Below, one piece after another: positions 1 through 9,782 of a stretch of DNA of 51,286 bases. The notes beneath the pieces were generated by a model. It saw nothing but the letters and a program-made list of their open reading frames with translations. It did not search any database and was not told the origin of the DNA. Within the stretch, counting starts at the first letter, position 1, and every line of letters starts with the position of its first letter. Source of the DNA: Gemmatimonadota bacterium (lineage in GTDB: Bacteria; Gemmatimonadota; Gemmatimonadetes; Longimicrobiales; Gaopeijiaceae); NCBI GenBank assembly GCA_007124095.1, contig SLFU01000151.1, positions 1-51,286 on the forward strand, read 5' to 3'. The position numbers and the translations under genes are program-made.

Positions 1-1438
<1,438 letters not shown>

Positions 1439-1524
1439 CTTTCGTTCGTCCTCCCCCTAAATCGATTTCGGTCTCATCTCCAGAGCCGCTGTGGTTTGAT
1501 TCCGCCCACTTCAGCGTCCCGCCC

Positions 1525-3090
1525 TTACTCCGACGCCTCCTGTTCGAGCTTGGCCAGGAACCGGTTGTTGAACTCTTCCAGAGCTTCCTTGAGACGGGCC
1601 TCGAGCTCTTCGCTCAACGCCTTTTCCGTGCGCACTGCCTCGAGGAGATCGGACTTCTGGGATCCGAAGAACTCGAGCAGCTCGCGCTCCCACAGACCCA
1701 CCCGCTCCACCGGAATCTTGTCTACGTAGCCGTTCGTCACCGCATAGATGACTACGACCTGGCGCTCGACCGGCATCGGATCGTACTGGGGCTGCTTTAG
1801 CAGCTCCACGGTCCGCGCCCCGCGGGCGAGCTGCCGTTGGGTCGCGGGATCCAGGTCGGAGCCGAACTGCGCGAAAGCCTCGAGCTCCCGGTACTGCGCG
1901 AGGTCGAGCCGGAGCCGGCCGGCCACCTTCTTCATCGCCTTGATCTGGGCGGCGCCCCCGACGCGGGACACCGAGATCCCGACGTTCACCGCGGGGCGGA
2001 CCCCGGCATAGAACAGATCGGGTTCGAGGAAGATCTGGCCATCCGTGATCGAGATTACGTTGGTCGGGATGTACGCCGACACGTCACCAGCCTGCGTCTC
2101 GATGATCGGGAGCGCGGTCATCGATCCACCCCCCTGCTCCTCGGAGAGCCGCGCCGCACGCTCCAGAAGTCTCGAGTGCAGATAGAAGACGTCACCAGGA
2201 TAGGCTTCTCGTCCCGGAGGCCTGCGCAGGACGAGGGAGAGTTGGCGGTACGCCTGCGCCTGCTTGGTCAGGTCGTCGTAGACTACCAGGGTGTGCTTCC
2301 CCTCCCACATGAAGTGCTCGGCCAGCGCCGTCGCGGTATAGGGGGCGATGTACTGCATCGGAGCCGGATCGGAGGCGTTCGCGGCGACGACGATGGTGTA
2401 GTCCATCGCCCCCGCCTCCCTCAGCGTCTCCACCACCGAGGCCACCTTTCCCGCCCGCTGTCCCACCGCGCAGTAGACGCAGATCACGTCGGTGTCGCGC
2501 TGATTGATGATCGTGTCGACTGTGATCGCAGACTTCCCCGTCGATCGGTCTCCGATGATCAACTCCCGCTGGCCCCTCCCGATCGGGATCATCGCGTCGA
2601 TCGCCTTGATACCGGTCTGGAGCGGCTCATCCACGGGCTGACGGAGTACGATTCCCGGAGCCACAATGTCGATCTGCCGGGCTCCCTCGATCGGATCGAT
2701 CGCGCCCTTCCCGTCCAGTGGATCCCCGAGAGCATCGACGACTCGGCCCAGGTACCCTGCTCCGGTCGGCACCTCCAGCACGCGGCCCGTCCGGCGAACC
2801 TCGTTCCCCTCGTAGAGCCCCGTCCAATCGCCCAGGACCACGGCACCGATGTTGTCCTCTTCGAGGTTCAGCGCGAGCGCCGTCACCGGGTCGGCTCCAT
2901 CGGGCGGGGTGATCTCGAGCATCTCACTCGCCATCGCATTGGTGAGGCCGTAGATCCGGGCAATCCCGTCCTTCACCTCGAGCACCTCTCCCACTTCTTC
3001 GGCGTGCAGGTCCTCCTCGTAGTTCTCGATTGCGTTGAGGAGAACGCCTTTGATTTCACTGGCGCGGAGCTGGGAATCCGAGTTGGACAT
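1525..3090 (-). CDS. atpA: F1Fo ATP synthase subunit alpha
   Basis: Non-catalytic nucleotide-binding subunit of the F1 hexamer. 521 residues, a little longer than the usual 500-515. The P-loop is GDRSTGKS at about 180-187, where many homologues have Q in place of the first S. The alpha signature region ([21 protein letters not shown]) is present, as is the N-terminal beta-barrel ([13 protein letters not shown]). ATG start at 3090, 27 bases after atpH. It sits in the classical H-A-G-D order. Confidence 0.98.
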   Translation of the reverse strand: MSNSDSQLRASEIKGVLLNAIENYEEDLHAEEVGEVLEVKDGIARIYGLTNAMASEMLEITPPDGADPVTALALNLEEDNIGAVVLGDWTGLYEGNEVRRTGRVLEVPTGAGYLGRVVDALGDPLDGKGAIDPIEGARQIDIVAPGIVLRQPVDEPLQTGIKAIDAMIPIGRGQRELIIGDRSTGKSAITVDTIINQRDTDVICVYCAVGQRAGKVASVVETLREAGAMDYTIVVAANASDPAPMQYIAPYTATALAEHFMWEGKHTLVVYDDLTKQAQAYRQLSLVLRRPPGREAYPGDVFYLHSRLLERAARLSEEQGGGSMTALPIIETQAGDVSAYIPTNVISITDGQIFLEPDLFYAGVRPAVNVGISVSRVGGAAQIKAMKKVAGRLRLDLAQYRELEAFAQFGSDLDPATQRQLARGARTVELLKQPQYDPMPVERQVVVIYAVTNGYVDKIPVERVGLWERELLEFFGSQKSDLLEAVRTEKALSEELEARLKEALEEFNNRFLAKLEQEASE

Positions 3091-3117
3091 AGCTTTAAGT
3101 CCTTGCGTGACCTGTAT

Positions 3118-3672
3118 TTAGTCCGTAGAAACGTCGGCAGCGAGAAGCTGCCGCTTCATGCGTTGCAGCCGGCGGCGTACCGAGCCGTCGAAGATCACGT
3201 CCCCACTGCGGAAGACGATGCCACCCACCAGCTCCGGCTTCACCCGAAGGTACGGAACCACATCTCGATCCAGGATCTCGGACAGGCGCGCTCTCACGGC
3301 GGCCAGAGTCTCGTCGTCGAGGGGGCGAGCCACGGAGACCTCCACGTGGGCCCGTCCGAGATGCGCATCCAGGAGAAGCTGGTACTCCCGGTTCATCTCT
3401 CTCAAGAGACGCTGTCGGCGCTTGTCGAGGACGAGCAGGACCAGGTTCAGGACGGGGCCCGGAACCCTTCCGCCGAAGGCCTCTCTCAAGACCTTCCGTT
3501 TCTCCGACAGCTCGACCCGCGGGGTCTCCAGAAAGAGCCGGAAGTCCGGGAGCTCGTCCACAAGCTGCGCCACCTCGGCGAAACCCTCTCCGAAGGCCTC
3601 CAACTCACCCTTCCGCTCGGCCAGCTCGAAGAGAGCCTCGGCGTATCTCCTGGCCACCGTTTCTCCGCGCAC
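3118..3672 (-). CDS. atpH: F1Fo ATP synthase subunit delta (OSCP)
   Basis: Peripheral stalk protein joining subunit b to the top of F1. 184 residues, normal length. The N-terminal helical domain (VARRYAEALFELAERKG) and the C-terminal family signature (KPELVGGIVFRSGDVIFDGSV) are both readable. The start is GTG at 3672, two bases after the atpF stop, so translation is probably coupled. Position between atpF and atpA supports the assignment. Confidence 0.95.
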   Translation of the reverse strand: MRGETVARRYAEALFELAERKGELEAFGEGFAEVAQLVDELPDFRLFLETPRVELSEKRKVLREAFGGRVPGPVLNLVLLVLDKRRQRLLREMNREYQLLLDAHLGRAHVEVSVARPLDDETLAAVRARLSEILDRDVVPYLRVKPELVGGIVFRSGDVIFDGSVRRRLQRMKRQLLAADVSTD

Positions 3673-3674
3673 CG

Positions 3675-4250
3675 TCAGGCCTCCACGCGCGATTGATCGA
3701 GCTCGTCGAGGTAATCTTCGATGAACTTCCGATCCAGCTCGCCGTCGAGCTTCCTGTCGAGCAGTCGGGCGGCTGCGGCCAGCGCCAGCTCCACGGATTG
3801 ACGGCGAAGCGCTTCGAGCGCCTGGTCACGTTCCCGCTGGATCTCCCGTCGAGCTCGCTCCAGGATCCGCTCGGACTCTTCCCGTGCCTTGCCCTCGATG
3901 TCGCGACGTAGGGCCTCTCCGGCCTCGCGGGCCTCCCCGACGATCTCCTGCGCCTGGCGCCTGGCATCTCCAAGCTGTTTCCGGTGCTCCTCCAGCGCCG
4001 CGGCCGCTTCCTCCCTCATTTGCTTCGCTTCGTCGATCGACTCCCGGATTCCGGCTTCCCGGGCGTCCAACGCATCCAGCATGGGCCGCCAGGCGAACTT
4101 CCCGAGGATGAAGAGGACAAGCAGGAACATGACGATGGTCCAGATCGAAAGACCCGGATCCACCGCGAAAAGCCCCCCACCTCCCTCCTGGGCGGAAAGG
4201 GGGGTAGGAGCGAGAAGGACCAGGGACCAAACCCAACGCGACACGTTCAT
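3675..4250 (-). CDS. atpF: F1Fo ATP synthase subunit b with signal-peptide-like N-terminus
   Basis: Peripheral stalk subunit b, anchored in the membrane and dimerising through a long coiled coil to reach delta. I place the start at ATG 4250 because GAGGAG lies just upstream; an in-frame start at 4289 would add 13 residues. The 191-residue product begins with a hydrophobic stretch (VWSLVLLAPTPLSAQ) that resembles a cleavable signal peptide. A second, ordinary membrane helix follows (about 30-50, LSIWTIVMFLLVLFILGKFA), then a charged helix rich in E, R and A. Two hydrophobic segments are unusual for b, which normally has one. Confidence 0.93.
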   Translation of the reverse strand: MNVSRWVWSLVLLAPTPLSAQEGGGGLFAVDPGLSIWTIVMFLLVLFILGKFAWRPMLDALDAREAGIRESIDEAKQMREEAAAALEEHRKQLGDARRQAQEIVGEAREAGEALRRDIEGKAREESERILERARREIQRERDQALEALRRQSVELALAAAARLLDRKLDGELDRKFIEDYLDELDQSRVEA

Positions 4251-4302
4251 CTTGGCTCCTCGAACATTCTCACCTGAAAGGGGAATCATCGGACCGCCCC
4301 CG

Positions 4303-4584
4303 TCAAATCAGCTTGTAGAGCAGGGCAATGACCAATGCGAAGAGCGCCGCACCCTCGATAAGCGCGGCGAGAATGATCGAAGAGGTCTGGATGTTCGCGG
4401 CTGCCTCGGGCTGACGGGCGATCCCCTGCGCCGCCGAGGAGCCGATCATTCCGATTCCGATCCCCGCTCCAAGGATGGTGAGGCCGAACCCGATCCCCGA
4501 GCCCAGCAGGCTGAGATAATTTTGGGCAGCTTCGGGTCCTATGGCGCCGAGTTCCTGGATAGCAAGCATGGTGGAAGTCAACAT
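4303..4584 (-). CDS. atpE: F1Fo ATP synthase subunit c
   Basis: Proteolipid of the rotor ring that carries the ions. 93 residues and two membrane helices. The first helix has the glycine motif GAGIGIG (about 39-45) and the polar loop is ARQPE (about 56-60). The ion-binding carboxylate is Glu77 in ALIEGAALFAL. The residues after Glu77 are Gly-Ala-Ala rather than the Ser/Thr seen in sodium-binding rings, so a proton ring is the likelier reading. ATG at 4584 has GGAG about seven bases upstream. The 144-base gap before it (4585-4728) shows no gene. Confidence 0.97.
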   Translation of the reverse strand: MLTSTMLAIQELGAIGPEAAQNYLSLLGSGIGFGLTILGAGIGIGMIGSSAAQGIARQPEAAANIQTSSIILAALIEGAALFALVIALLYKLI

Positions 4585-4728
4585 CGTGTCTCCGTCTCGT
4601 CTCTGAGTAATGTTTGAGTCTGGGGGCTACGAACAACAACGGTACCACGTTTCAGGCCGATGTGCGGGCCCGAGTGCGACGCGCGCGAGCGTGCCGGATC
4701 AGATAAGACACCATCATTCGGGGCCGCC

Positions 4729-5637
4729 TCAATGGGCATGACGGATCAGTCCGATGAATACGGCGGTGAGCATGGCGAAGATGTATGCCTGTAGGAAAGA
4801 GATGAACACCTTCAGGAGGGTGATCGCTCCGGCCATCGCGATCGCTCCCCCGGCGACTCCCCAGCGACCGGCGGTCGCCTCCGCAAACACGAAGATCAGC
4901 CCGAGCAGAGCCAGGATGAGGATCTTTCCCGCCGTCATGTTGGCAAACAGACGAATGGCGAGCGCAAAGGGCTTGGTGAGCTTACCCATCGCCTCGACCG
5001 GCGTCATGATGAGGAGCATCGCGGCTCGTCCGACCGGATGCAGCCCCTTGGGAGCATAGAAGATGGTCTGCGCGTAGCCGGCGGGACCCAGCTCACGGAA
5101 ACCGGTCACTTCAATCCAGATCAGGGCCAGGAGGGCCAGCGCCCCCGTAACCGAGATGCTCGCCGTCGCCGATACTCCGAAGGGGACGAGCCCCAGGAGA
5201 TTCATGTAGAGAATGAAGAAGAAGAGGGTCAGGATGAACGGTGCGAACCGATCGCCATCTGCCCCGATGTTCGCCCGGACCACCTGATCCCGGAAGTAGA
5301 CCACCATCGCCTCGATCGCATTCGCAAACCCCGAAGGGGTCTCTTCGCTCTGCATGCGGCGGAAGGTTCGCCCGATCAGTACGAAGGTCAGGACACAGAG
5401 AACGGCAGCCAGCAACATGAAGACGACGTTCTTGGAGGGCGACAGATCGATGGCGAAGGCGCCGATCTGTATGGGATCCCACTGCGGAAGGGGAATCTGG
5501 AGGCCACCCAGCTCGATATAGGGCGCGTCGGAGACTTTCCCCATGAGCATGGAGCCGAGGTCGAAGGGTTGATCGACCGGCTCGGCTTGAGACGCCGCCG
5601 CGCTTGTGTCCACGTTCATACCCGCATCGTCATCCAT
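4729..5637 (-). CDS. atpB: F1Fo ATP synthase subunit a
   Basis: Stator membrane subunit that provides the proton half-channels against the c ring. From the ATG at 5637 it is 302 residues, with about five to six membrane helices. The essential arginine lies in LAIRLFANMTAGKIL (about residue 229). The C-terminal helix segment FISFLQAYIFAMLTAVFIG is typical. The start is uncertain: GTG 5670 and ATG 5619 are also in frame. I prefer 5637 because it overlaps the stop of the upstream gene by eight bases (ATGGATGA), an arrangement typical of coupled translation. The first 60 residues form a hydrophilic extension. Confidence 0.96.
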   Translation of the reverse strand: MDDDAGMNVDTSAAASQAEPVDQPFDLGSMLMGKVSDAPYIELGGLQIPLPQWDPIQIGAFAIDLSPSKNVVFMLLAAVLCVLTFVLIGRTFRRMQSEETPSGFANAIEAMVVYFRDQVVRANIGADGDRFAPFILTLFFFILYMNLLGLVPFGVSATASISVTGALALLALIWIEVTGFRELGPAGYAQTIFYAPKGLHPVGRAAMLLIMTPVEAMGKLTKPFALAIRLFANMTAGKILILALLGLIFVFAEATAGRWGVAGGAIAMAGAITLLKVFISFLQAYIFAMLTAVFIGLIRHAH

Positions 5638-6025
5638 TCGTGAGATCACTGTCCGGATCTTCCCGCTCACGCAGAGCCCAGGGCTCCATTAGAAGCAGGA
5701 CGAAAAACAGTCCAGCCAGGGCGAGGAGCGCCACGACGAGATCGACCTCCTCCATCCCAAGCAGCCAGAAGGCGCATCCACCCACTACCGCAAAGCGGAC
5801 CAGGGTGCTTCCGGCCCAGGCCGCCATGAACCCCGAGCTCGCCTGAGGGAGCGCGGCCAACACTCCGAACGAGAGGAGCTGCACGCCCAGCGCAACACCC
5901 CCGGCCAAGAGCAGCCCGCGGCGCCCCGCACTCCCGAGGACCGGCCAACCGATCAAGAGCACACTCCCGACCACCGCAAGCGCGGCGAGGGTGTAGAGTC
6001 GGACCTTCGCGCCCCACCCCTTCAA
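5630..6025 (-). CDS. Small membrane protein in the AtpI position
   Basis: 131 residues with four predicted membrane helices (about 9-28, 36-58, 65-90 and 93-113) and a short acidic tail. No family motif is recognisable by eye. By its place between the AtpZ-like gene and atpB, and its helix count, it is probably the AtpI-type assembly or stabilising factor for the c ring; this is inferred from context. The start is TTG at 6025 with a strong GGGGGGAGGGGAC just upstream. Its last bases overlap the atpB start. GC content and codon use match the neighbours. Confidence 0.72.
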   Translation of the reverse strand: MKGWGAKVRLYTLAALAVVGSVLLIGWPVLGSAGRRGLLLAGGVALGVQLLSFGVLAALPQASSGFMAAWAGSTLVRFAVVGGCAFWLLGMEEVDLVVALLALAGLFFVLLLMEPWALREREDPDSDLTNG

Positions 6026-6055
6026 GTCCCCTCCCCCCTTCTTCGGGAGTGCACG

Positions 6056-6364
6056 TCACCTCCCGCTTCGACCGGGAGGGGGATCCCTCTCGTCTCCTTC
6101 CTCCTGCCCCCTGCGCTCCTCCTCTCGAGCCCTGGGGCGCAACACGATGTGCTGAAGCATGTGGTAGAACCCAGCTCCCGCACCGACCAGTGCGCCCAGA
6201 ACCGTAAGGAGGGGGGTGGTGCCCAACCTCCCGTCGGCGATCCAACCCAAAAAGAGGAAGAAACCCATGGCCAGGGCGAGGGTAAGACCGTGCCCCGAGT
6301 AGCGGGCCACAGACACGAGCGTCGTTTCGTCGCTTCCGCGTTGCCCTTCGCCGTGACCTCTCAA
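6056..6364 (-). CDS. AtpZ/AtpI-like small membrane protein
   Basis: 102 residues from a TTG at 6364, chosen because AGGAG lies about eight bases upstream; in-frame codons continue further upstream to a TTG at 6439. Two membrane helices are visible: GLTLALAMGFFLFLGWIAD, then TVLGALVGAGAGFYHML, followed by a basic and acidic hydrophilic tail. The pattern of helix, G-W-x-x-D turn and glycine-rich second helix is typical of the AtpZ/AtpI family (formerly 'ATPase gene 1 protein'). It is the first gene of the ATP synthase operon. Probable role in Fo assembly or magnesium handling; the start is the main doubt. Confidence 0.7.
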   Translation of the reverse strand: MRGHGEGQRGSDETTLVSVARYSGHGLTLALAMGFFLFLGWIADGRLGTTPLLTVLGALVGAGAGFYHMLQHIVLRPRAREEERRGQEEGDERDPPPGRSGR

Positions 6365-6674
6365 TGAAGTGGCTCCTGAGCCCCCAAGCCTCCTACAGCC
6401 TGCTAAGGTAGGCCCTTGTGAAAAAATTCGCAAGCGCAATCGGGGGACGCTCTCCCGTGTCCTGGCCAGGCCCCGGATCGGACGGTATCCTTGAGCACCC
6501 GGGCGGGCTTCGCGCCGCGGGGGACGGGGTTCGTGGTCGGTCGGACCCTCCCCGCCCGATAACGGGTAGGCACCTGCTGAAGCACATGGCAGCTATCCAC
6601 GCTACAGGCACGTACACGCCACACGCCCACGCCGCCCGCGCGCCGAGCGGCGATCACCAACCGGAGGAACGACG
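6365..6674. other. Divergent intergenic region, ATP synthase operon / MoxR gene
   Basis: This 310-base stretch must hold the promoter of the ATP synthase operon (leftward) and of the MoxR-CNNM-carbonic anhydrase group (rightward). I could not identify a convincing -35/-10 pair on either strand. Two structural elements are visible. A hairpin at 6415-6434 has arms CTTGTGAA and TTCGCAAG with an AAAA loop (one G-T pair). A perfect 10-base palindrome, CCTGGCCAGG, is at 6461-6470. No coding region is supported here. Confidence 0.5.
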
Positions 6675-7688
6675 TTGCCCGACGGAATCGCGGTCAGGGA
6701 CCGAGATCTGGAACTCCTGGAAGAAACCGCGAAGGTCGCGGAGCGGATTCGACGAGAGGTGGGCAAGAGAGTCGTCGGACAACGGGAGGTGGTCGACGGA
6801 CTTCTCCTTACACTCCTCGCCAATGGCCATGTGCTCCTGGTCGGAGTGCCCGGTCTCGCCAAGACCCTCCTGGTCTCGAGTCTGGCCGAGGCTCTCGACC
6901 TGAAGTTTCGAAGGATCCAGTTCACCCCCGATCTCATGCCTACGGACATCACGGGCACCGAAATGATCGAGGAAGATCGGACGACGGGCCGCCGCGCATT
7001 CCGGTTCGTCCACGGCCCGATCTTCGCGAACGTGGTGCTGGCGGATGAGATCAATCGCACGCCTCCAAAGACACAGGCGGCCCTCCTTCAGGCCATGCAG
7101 GAACGGGCCGTGACCGTCGCGGGCGAAACCTACCCGCTCAGCCCGCCGTTTTTCGTGCTCGCAACCCAGAACCCAATCGAGCAGGAGGGCACGTATCCCC
7201 TTCCCGAGGCGCAGCTCGACCGGTTCATGTTCGAGCTGAAGATCTCCTATCCCTCGCAACAGGAAGAGGAGGACGTGGCGCTGCGGACCACTGCTGAAGA
7301 TCTTCCGGAGATTCGGCCGGTGGTCAGCTCCGACAGGCTGCTCGAGCTGCAGCACCTCGTCCGCCGGGTCCCCACTGCCCCCTCCGTCGTATCCTACGCC
7401 GTTCGGCTCGCGCGAGCCACCCGCCCCGGAGAGGACGGCGCCCCCGAAGTCACTCAGAGGTACATAGCCTGGGGTGCCGGCCCCCGAGCCTCCCAGTACC
7501 TGGTGCTGGGTGCGAAGGCAGCGGCTGCCCTTCGCGGCGAGCCGGTTCCGACCCTCGAAGACGTGCGCTCCGTAGCCCATTTCGTCCTGGCCCATCGGAT
7601 CGTCCCCAATTTCGAGGCGGAGGCCGACGGGATGTCGGCCAGGGGGATCATCGATGAGCTCCTGAAGGAGAGTCGCCGATGGCGCTGA
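6675..7688 (+). CDS. MoxR-family AAA+ ATPase
   Basis: MoxR-type AAA+ chaperone-like ATPase. 337 residues from TTG 6675, which has GGAGG about seven bases upstream. Walker A is GVPGLAKT (about 57-64), Walker B VVLADEINR (about 119-127), and sensor 1 is in LATQNPIEQEGTYPLPEAQLD. The C-terminal lid domain follows. Such ATPases usually neighbour DUF58 and VWA-domain genes and help mature or assemble other proteins. Here the next gene is a CNNM/CBS membrane protein 49 bases downstream, so the partner is not evident from context. Confidence 0.93.
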   Translation: MPDGIAVRDRDLELLEETAKVAERIRREVGKRVVGQREVVDGLLLTLLANGHVLLVGVPGLAKTLLVSSLAEALDLKFRRIQFTPDLMPTDITGTEMIEEDRTTGRRAFRFVHGPIFANVVLADEINRTPPKTQAALLQAMQERAVTVAGETYPLSPPFFVLATQNPIEQEGTYPLPEAQLDRFMFELKISYPSQQEEEDVALRTTAEDLPEIRPVVSSDRLLELQHLVRRVPTAPSVVSYAVRLARATRPGEDGAPEVTQRYIAWGAGPRASQYLVLGAKAAAALRGEPVPTLEDVRSVAHFVLAHRIVPNFEAEADGMSARGIIDELLKESRRWR

Positions 7689-7737
7689 GCGCGCATGGCT
7701 CGACGGAGGAGGACCAACCTCCGAGTAGGAGAGAGGG

Positions 7738-9003
7738 GTGATCGAGCTTCTCTTCGTTGGAGTCGGCCTCCTCCTCGTCCTCTCCGCCGCGCTGTCGGCC
7801 GCCGAGTCAGCGATCTTCACCGTGGGATCCTCCCGGTTGCGAACCCTTCTCGAAGAAGGGTTCCGTGGAGCGGAGCGGCTGGAGCGGGCACGGAATCAAG
7901 CCCCCACTCTGCGCGCCACCACCTTCCTCGTGAACAGCGTTCTGAACCTCACGGCTGTTGGAATCGTGACCGGGGCGGCGGCGCTACGGTGGGGCCTCTG
8001 GGGAATCCTGGGGGCAGTTCCCCTCGGGACGATCGGGATCCTCTTGGTCTCAGAGGGAATCCCGAGGACGGTGGCTTCCCGGCCCTCGATCCGCCTGGCC
8101 CTCATTTCCGCCCCCTTCCTCCTCCTTCTCGAACGCTGGGTCGCTCCCCTGCTCACTCCGTTCCTTCGGCTGGAGGGATTTCTTCACAGGCGGAACGGGG
8201 AAGCGGTGAATTCGCTTGACGAACGTGAGCTCCGGGAGCTTACGGAATTAGGACGACGAGAAGGCGTGGTGGAGGAGGAGGAGCACCAGCTCGTCGAGAG
8301 GGCCTTCCGGATGGACGAACTCTCCGCGTGGGACATCATGACGCCGCGGGTGGACATATTCGCCTGGAGCGAGACCCTCAGCCTCGAAGAGATCCTCCCT
8401 CAGCTCCGCAACGTACCCTTTTCCCGCGTCCCGGTTTACCGCGAGACGGTCGACGATATCTCCGGCATCCTTTACGTACGCGAGGCCTATGAGGCCTACG
8501 TGGGAGGACGGCGTGACATCACTCTGGCCCAGCTTTCGAGGGAGCCGTTTTTCGTGCCGGGGTCCCTCCCATTGCCCCACCTTCTCCGAAGCTTCCAGAC
8601 GAAGCGGATCCATATGAGCATCGTGGCCGACGAGTTCGGCGGCACCGATGGCCTCGTTACGCTCGAAGACGTCGTGGAGGAGTTGGTTGGGGAGATCGAG
8701 GACGAGACGGACATCTCGGAGGAATCCATCGTCCGGATCTCCCGGAACGAGTTGGAGGTGGAGGGGGGAGTCGAGCTGAGGGAAGTGAACTACGCCTTCA
8801 ACGTCTCGCTTCCCCACCTCGAGCACCGGTCCCTGAACGGGTTCATTCTGGAGGAATTTGGACGGGTGCCGGAGGCGGGTGATCGAATGGAGGTGCCGGG
8901 GCTCGAGATCGAGATCCTGGACGCAACCGAGACTCAGGTGGTTCGGGTGCGATTGAGGAAAACCCACGCAGCCGCTGCCGAAGATCTGGACGGAGGCGGG
9001 TGA
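7738..9003 (+). CDS. CNNM/CorC-type membrane protein with CBS pair
   Basis: 421 residues from GTG 7738. Residues about 1-150 form an N-terminal membrane domain (DUF21/CNNM) with hydrophobic segments at about 3-20, 60-80, 85-105 and 115-135. Two CBS motifs follow (about 200-320; DIMTPRVDIFAW and VADEFGGTDGLVTLEDVVEELVGEI are characteristic). A C-terminal CorC/HlyC transporter-associated domain begins near residue 335. The family is linked to magnesium or cobalt efflux and to haemolysin-type annotations. The substrate cannot be told from the sequence. It lies between moxR and the carbonic anhydrase-like gene, probably in one transcript. Confidence 0.93.
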   Translation: MIELLFVGVGLLLVLSAALSAAESAIFTVGSSRLRTLLEEGFRGAERLERARNQAPTLRATTFLVNSVLNLTAVGIVTGAAALRWGLWGILGAVPLGTIGILLVSEGIPRTVASRPSIRLALISAPFLLLLERWVAPLLTPFLRLEGFLHRRNGEAVNSLDERELRELTELGRREGVVEEEEHQLVERAFRMDELSAWDIMTPRVDIFAWSETLSLEEILPQLRNVPFSRVPVYRETVDDISGILYVREAYEAYVGGRRDITLAQLSREPFFVPGSLPLPHLLRSFQTKRIHMSIVADEFGGTDGLVTLEDVVEELVGEIEDETDISEESIVRISRNELEVEGGVELREVNYAFNVSLPHLEHRSLNGFILEEFGRVPEAGDRMEVPGLEIEILDATETQVVRVRLRKTHAAAAEDLDGGG

Positions 9004-9007
9004 CCTG

Positions 9008-9538
9008 ATGCCTCTGGTCCTTCCCTTTCGGGGAAAGTCCCCGCAGATCGCGGACGACGCCTTCATCGCCCCGGGCGCGGTGCTGATCGGGGACGTGAGG
9101 GTGGGAGCGCGAGCAAGCATCTGGTTCGGCGCCGTGCTCCGGGGAGACGACCCCCAGCACCCCATCGTGATCGGGGAGGAAACGAACATCCAGGACGGAG
9201 CCGTCGTTCACGTGGGGGACTGGGGCCCGACGATCGTGGGGCCCCGGGTTACGGTCGGCCACGGCGCGGTCTTCGAGTCATGTGAGATCGGTGAAGGCTC
9301 CCTGGTGGGAATGAAAGCGGTGATCCTGCAGGAGGCCACGGTCGGGCGCGAATGCCTTCTGGCCGCCGGCTCCGTCGTGCTGGAAGGGGCACGCATCCCG
9401 GACAGGAGCCTCGTGGCCGGGGTTCCAGGAAAGGTCAGGAAGACGCTGGACGGATCCGCGGCTCGGTGGATCGCGCGGAGCTGGGAGCACTACATGGACC
9501 TCTCGAGGGCTTACCTCGCGGAAGGCGTGGGTCGGTGA
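9008..9538 (+). CDS. Gamma-class carbonic anhydrase-like protein with altered metal site
   Basis: 176 residues forming a left-handed beta-helix of hexapeptide repeats, of the YrdA/PaaY/gamma-carbonic anhydrase family. The family's three metal ligands lie in a V-H-V motif and a G-H-x4-H motif. Here the first two are present (His68 in AVVHVGD, His85 in VGHGAV), but the position of the third His holds Glu90 (HGAVFES). Arg45 in the RGD motif is kept. Catalysis as a normal zinc carbonic anhydrase is therefore uncertain. ATG 9008 is four bases after the CNNM gene, and the stop overlaps the next gene start (GTGA). Confidence 0.92.
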   Translation: MPLVLPFRGKSPQIADDAFIAPGAVLIGDVRVGARASIWFGAVLRGDDPQHPIVIGEETNIQDGAVVHVGDWGPTIVGPRVTVGHGAVFESCEIGEGSLVGMKAVILQEATVGRECLLAAGSVVLEGARIPDRSLVAGVPGKVRKTLDGSAARWIARSWEHYMDLSRAYLAEGVGR

Positions 9539-9720
9539 AGCAGGAGCGCACGGAAAGTGGCGGCCCGCCGGCTACCGGGGAGGGGAATGCAGGAGCCGGT
9601 TCAGCCCCCCCGACGCACGATGGTCCGCCCTGCGACCTCTGCGGCGCTCTGATGCTCGATCGTCACTGCAAGCTGCTCTGTCTCGCTTGCGGCTTCACTC
9701 GGGACTGCTCGGACCCCTGA
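9535..9720 (+). CDS. Small six-cysteine protein, putative zinc ribbon
   Basis: 61 residues from GTG 9535, whose bases overlap the stop of the carbonic anhydrase-like gene. The first 30 residues are low-complexity and hydrophilic. The C-terminal half is compact, with Cys33, Cys36, Cys45, Cys49, Cys52 and Cys58 plus His44. The ending (CKLLCLACGFTRDCSDP) looks like a conserved metal-binding knuckle. I recall similar C-terminal 'DCSD' endings in small uncharacterised bacterial proteins but cannot name a family. The overlap with the upstream gene suggests co-translation; function unknown. Confidence 0.75.
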   Translation: MKQERTESGGPPATGEGNAGAGSAPPTHDGPPCDLCGALMLDRHCKLLCLACGFTRDCSDP

Positions 9721-9773
9721 AGAAACCTGCTTCGGGCGATTCGCCGCCGTAGGGCCGGCTGTGTGCAGGGGTC
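9712..9773. terminator. Inverted repeat between convergent genes
   Basis: GACCCCTG at 9712-9719 is matched by CAGGGGTC at 9766-9773, with a smaller hairpin inside (GGCGA/TCGCC at 9735-9745). It lies between the end of the six-cysteine gene and the end of pilD, which converge. It could act as a terminator for both strands. There is no T-tract and the loop is long, so this is tentative. Confidence 0.35.
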
Positions 9774-9782
9774 TCGCGGGGC

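Noticed and set aside
1837-3696. Long open frame antisense to atpA (619 codons)
   Set aside because: It runs opposite to well-supported atpA and atpH, is rich in His, Arg and Asp as expected for an antisense shadow in high-GC DNA, and shows no family motif.
6415-6434. Hairpin before the AtpZ-like gene as an intrinsic terminator
   Set aside because: The stem is weak, the A-run is in the loop, and it lies in the region where the ATP synthase transcript should begin, not end.
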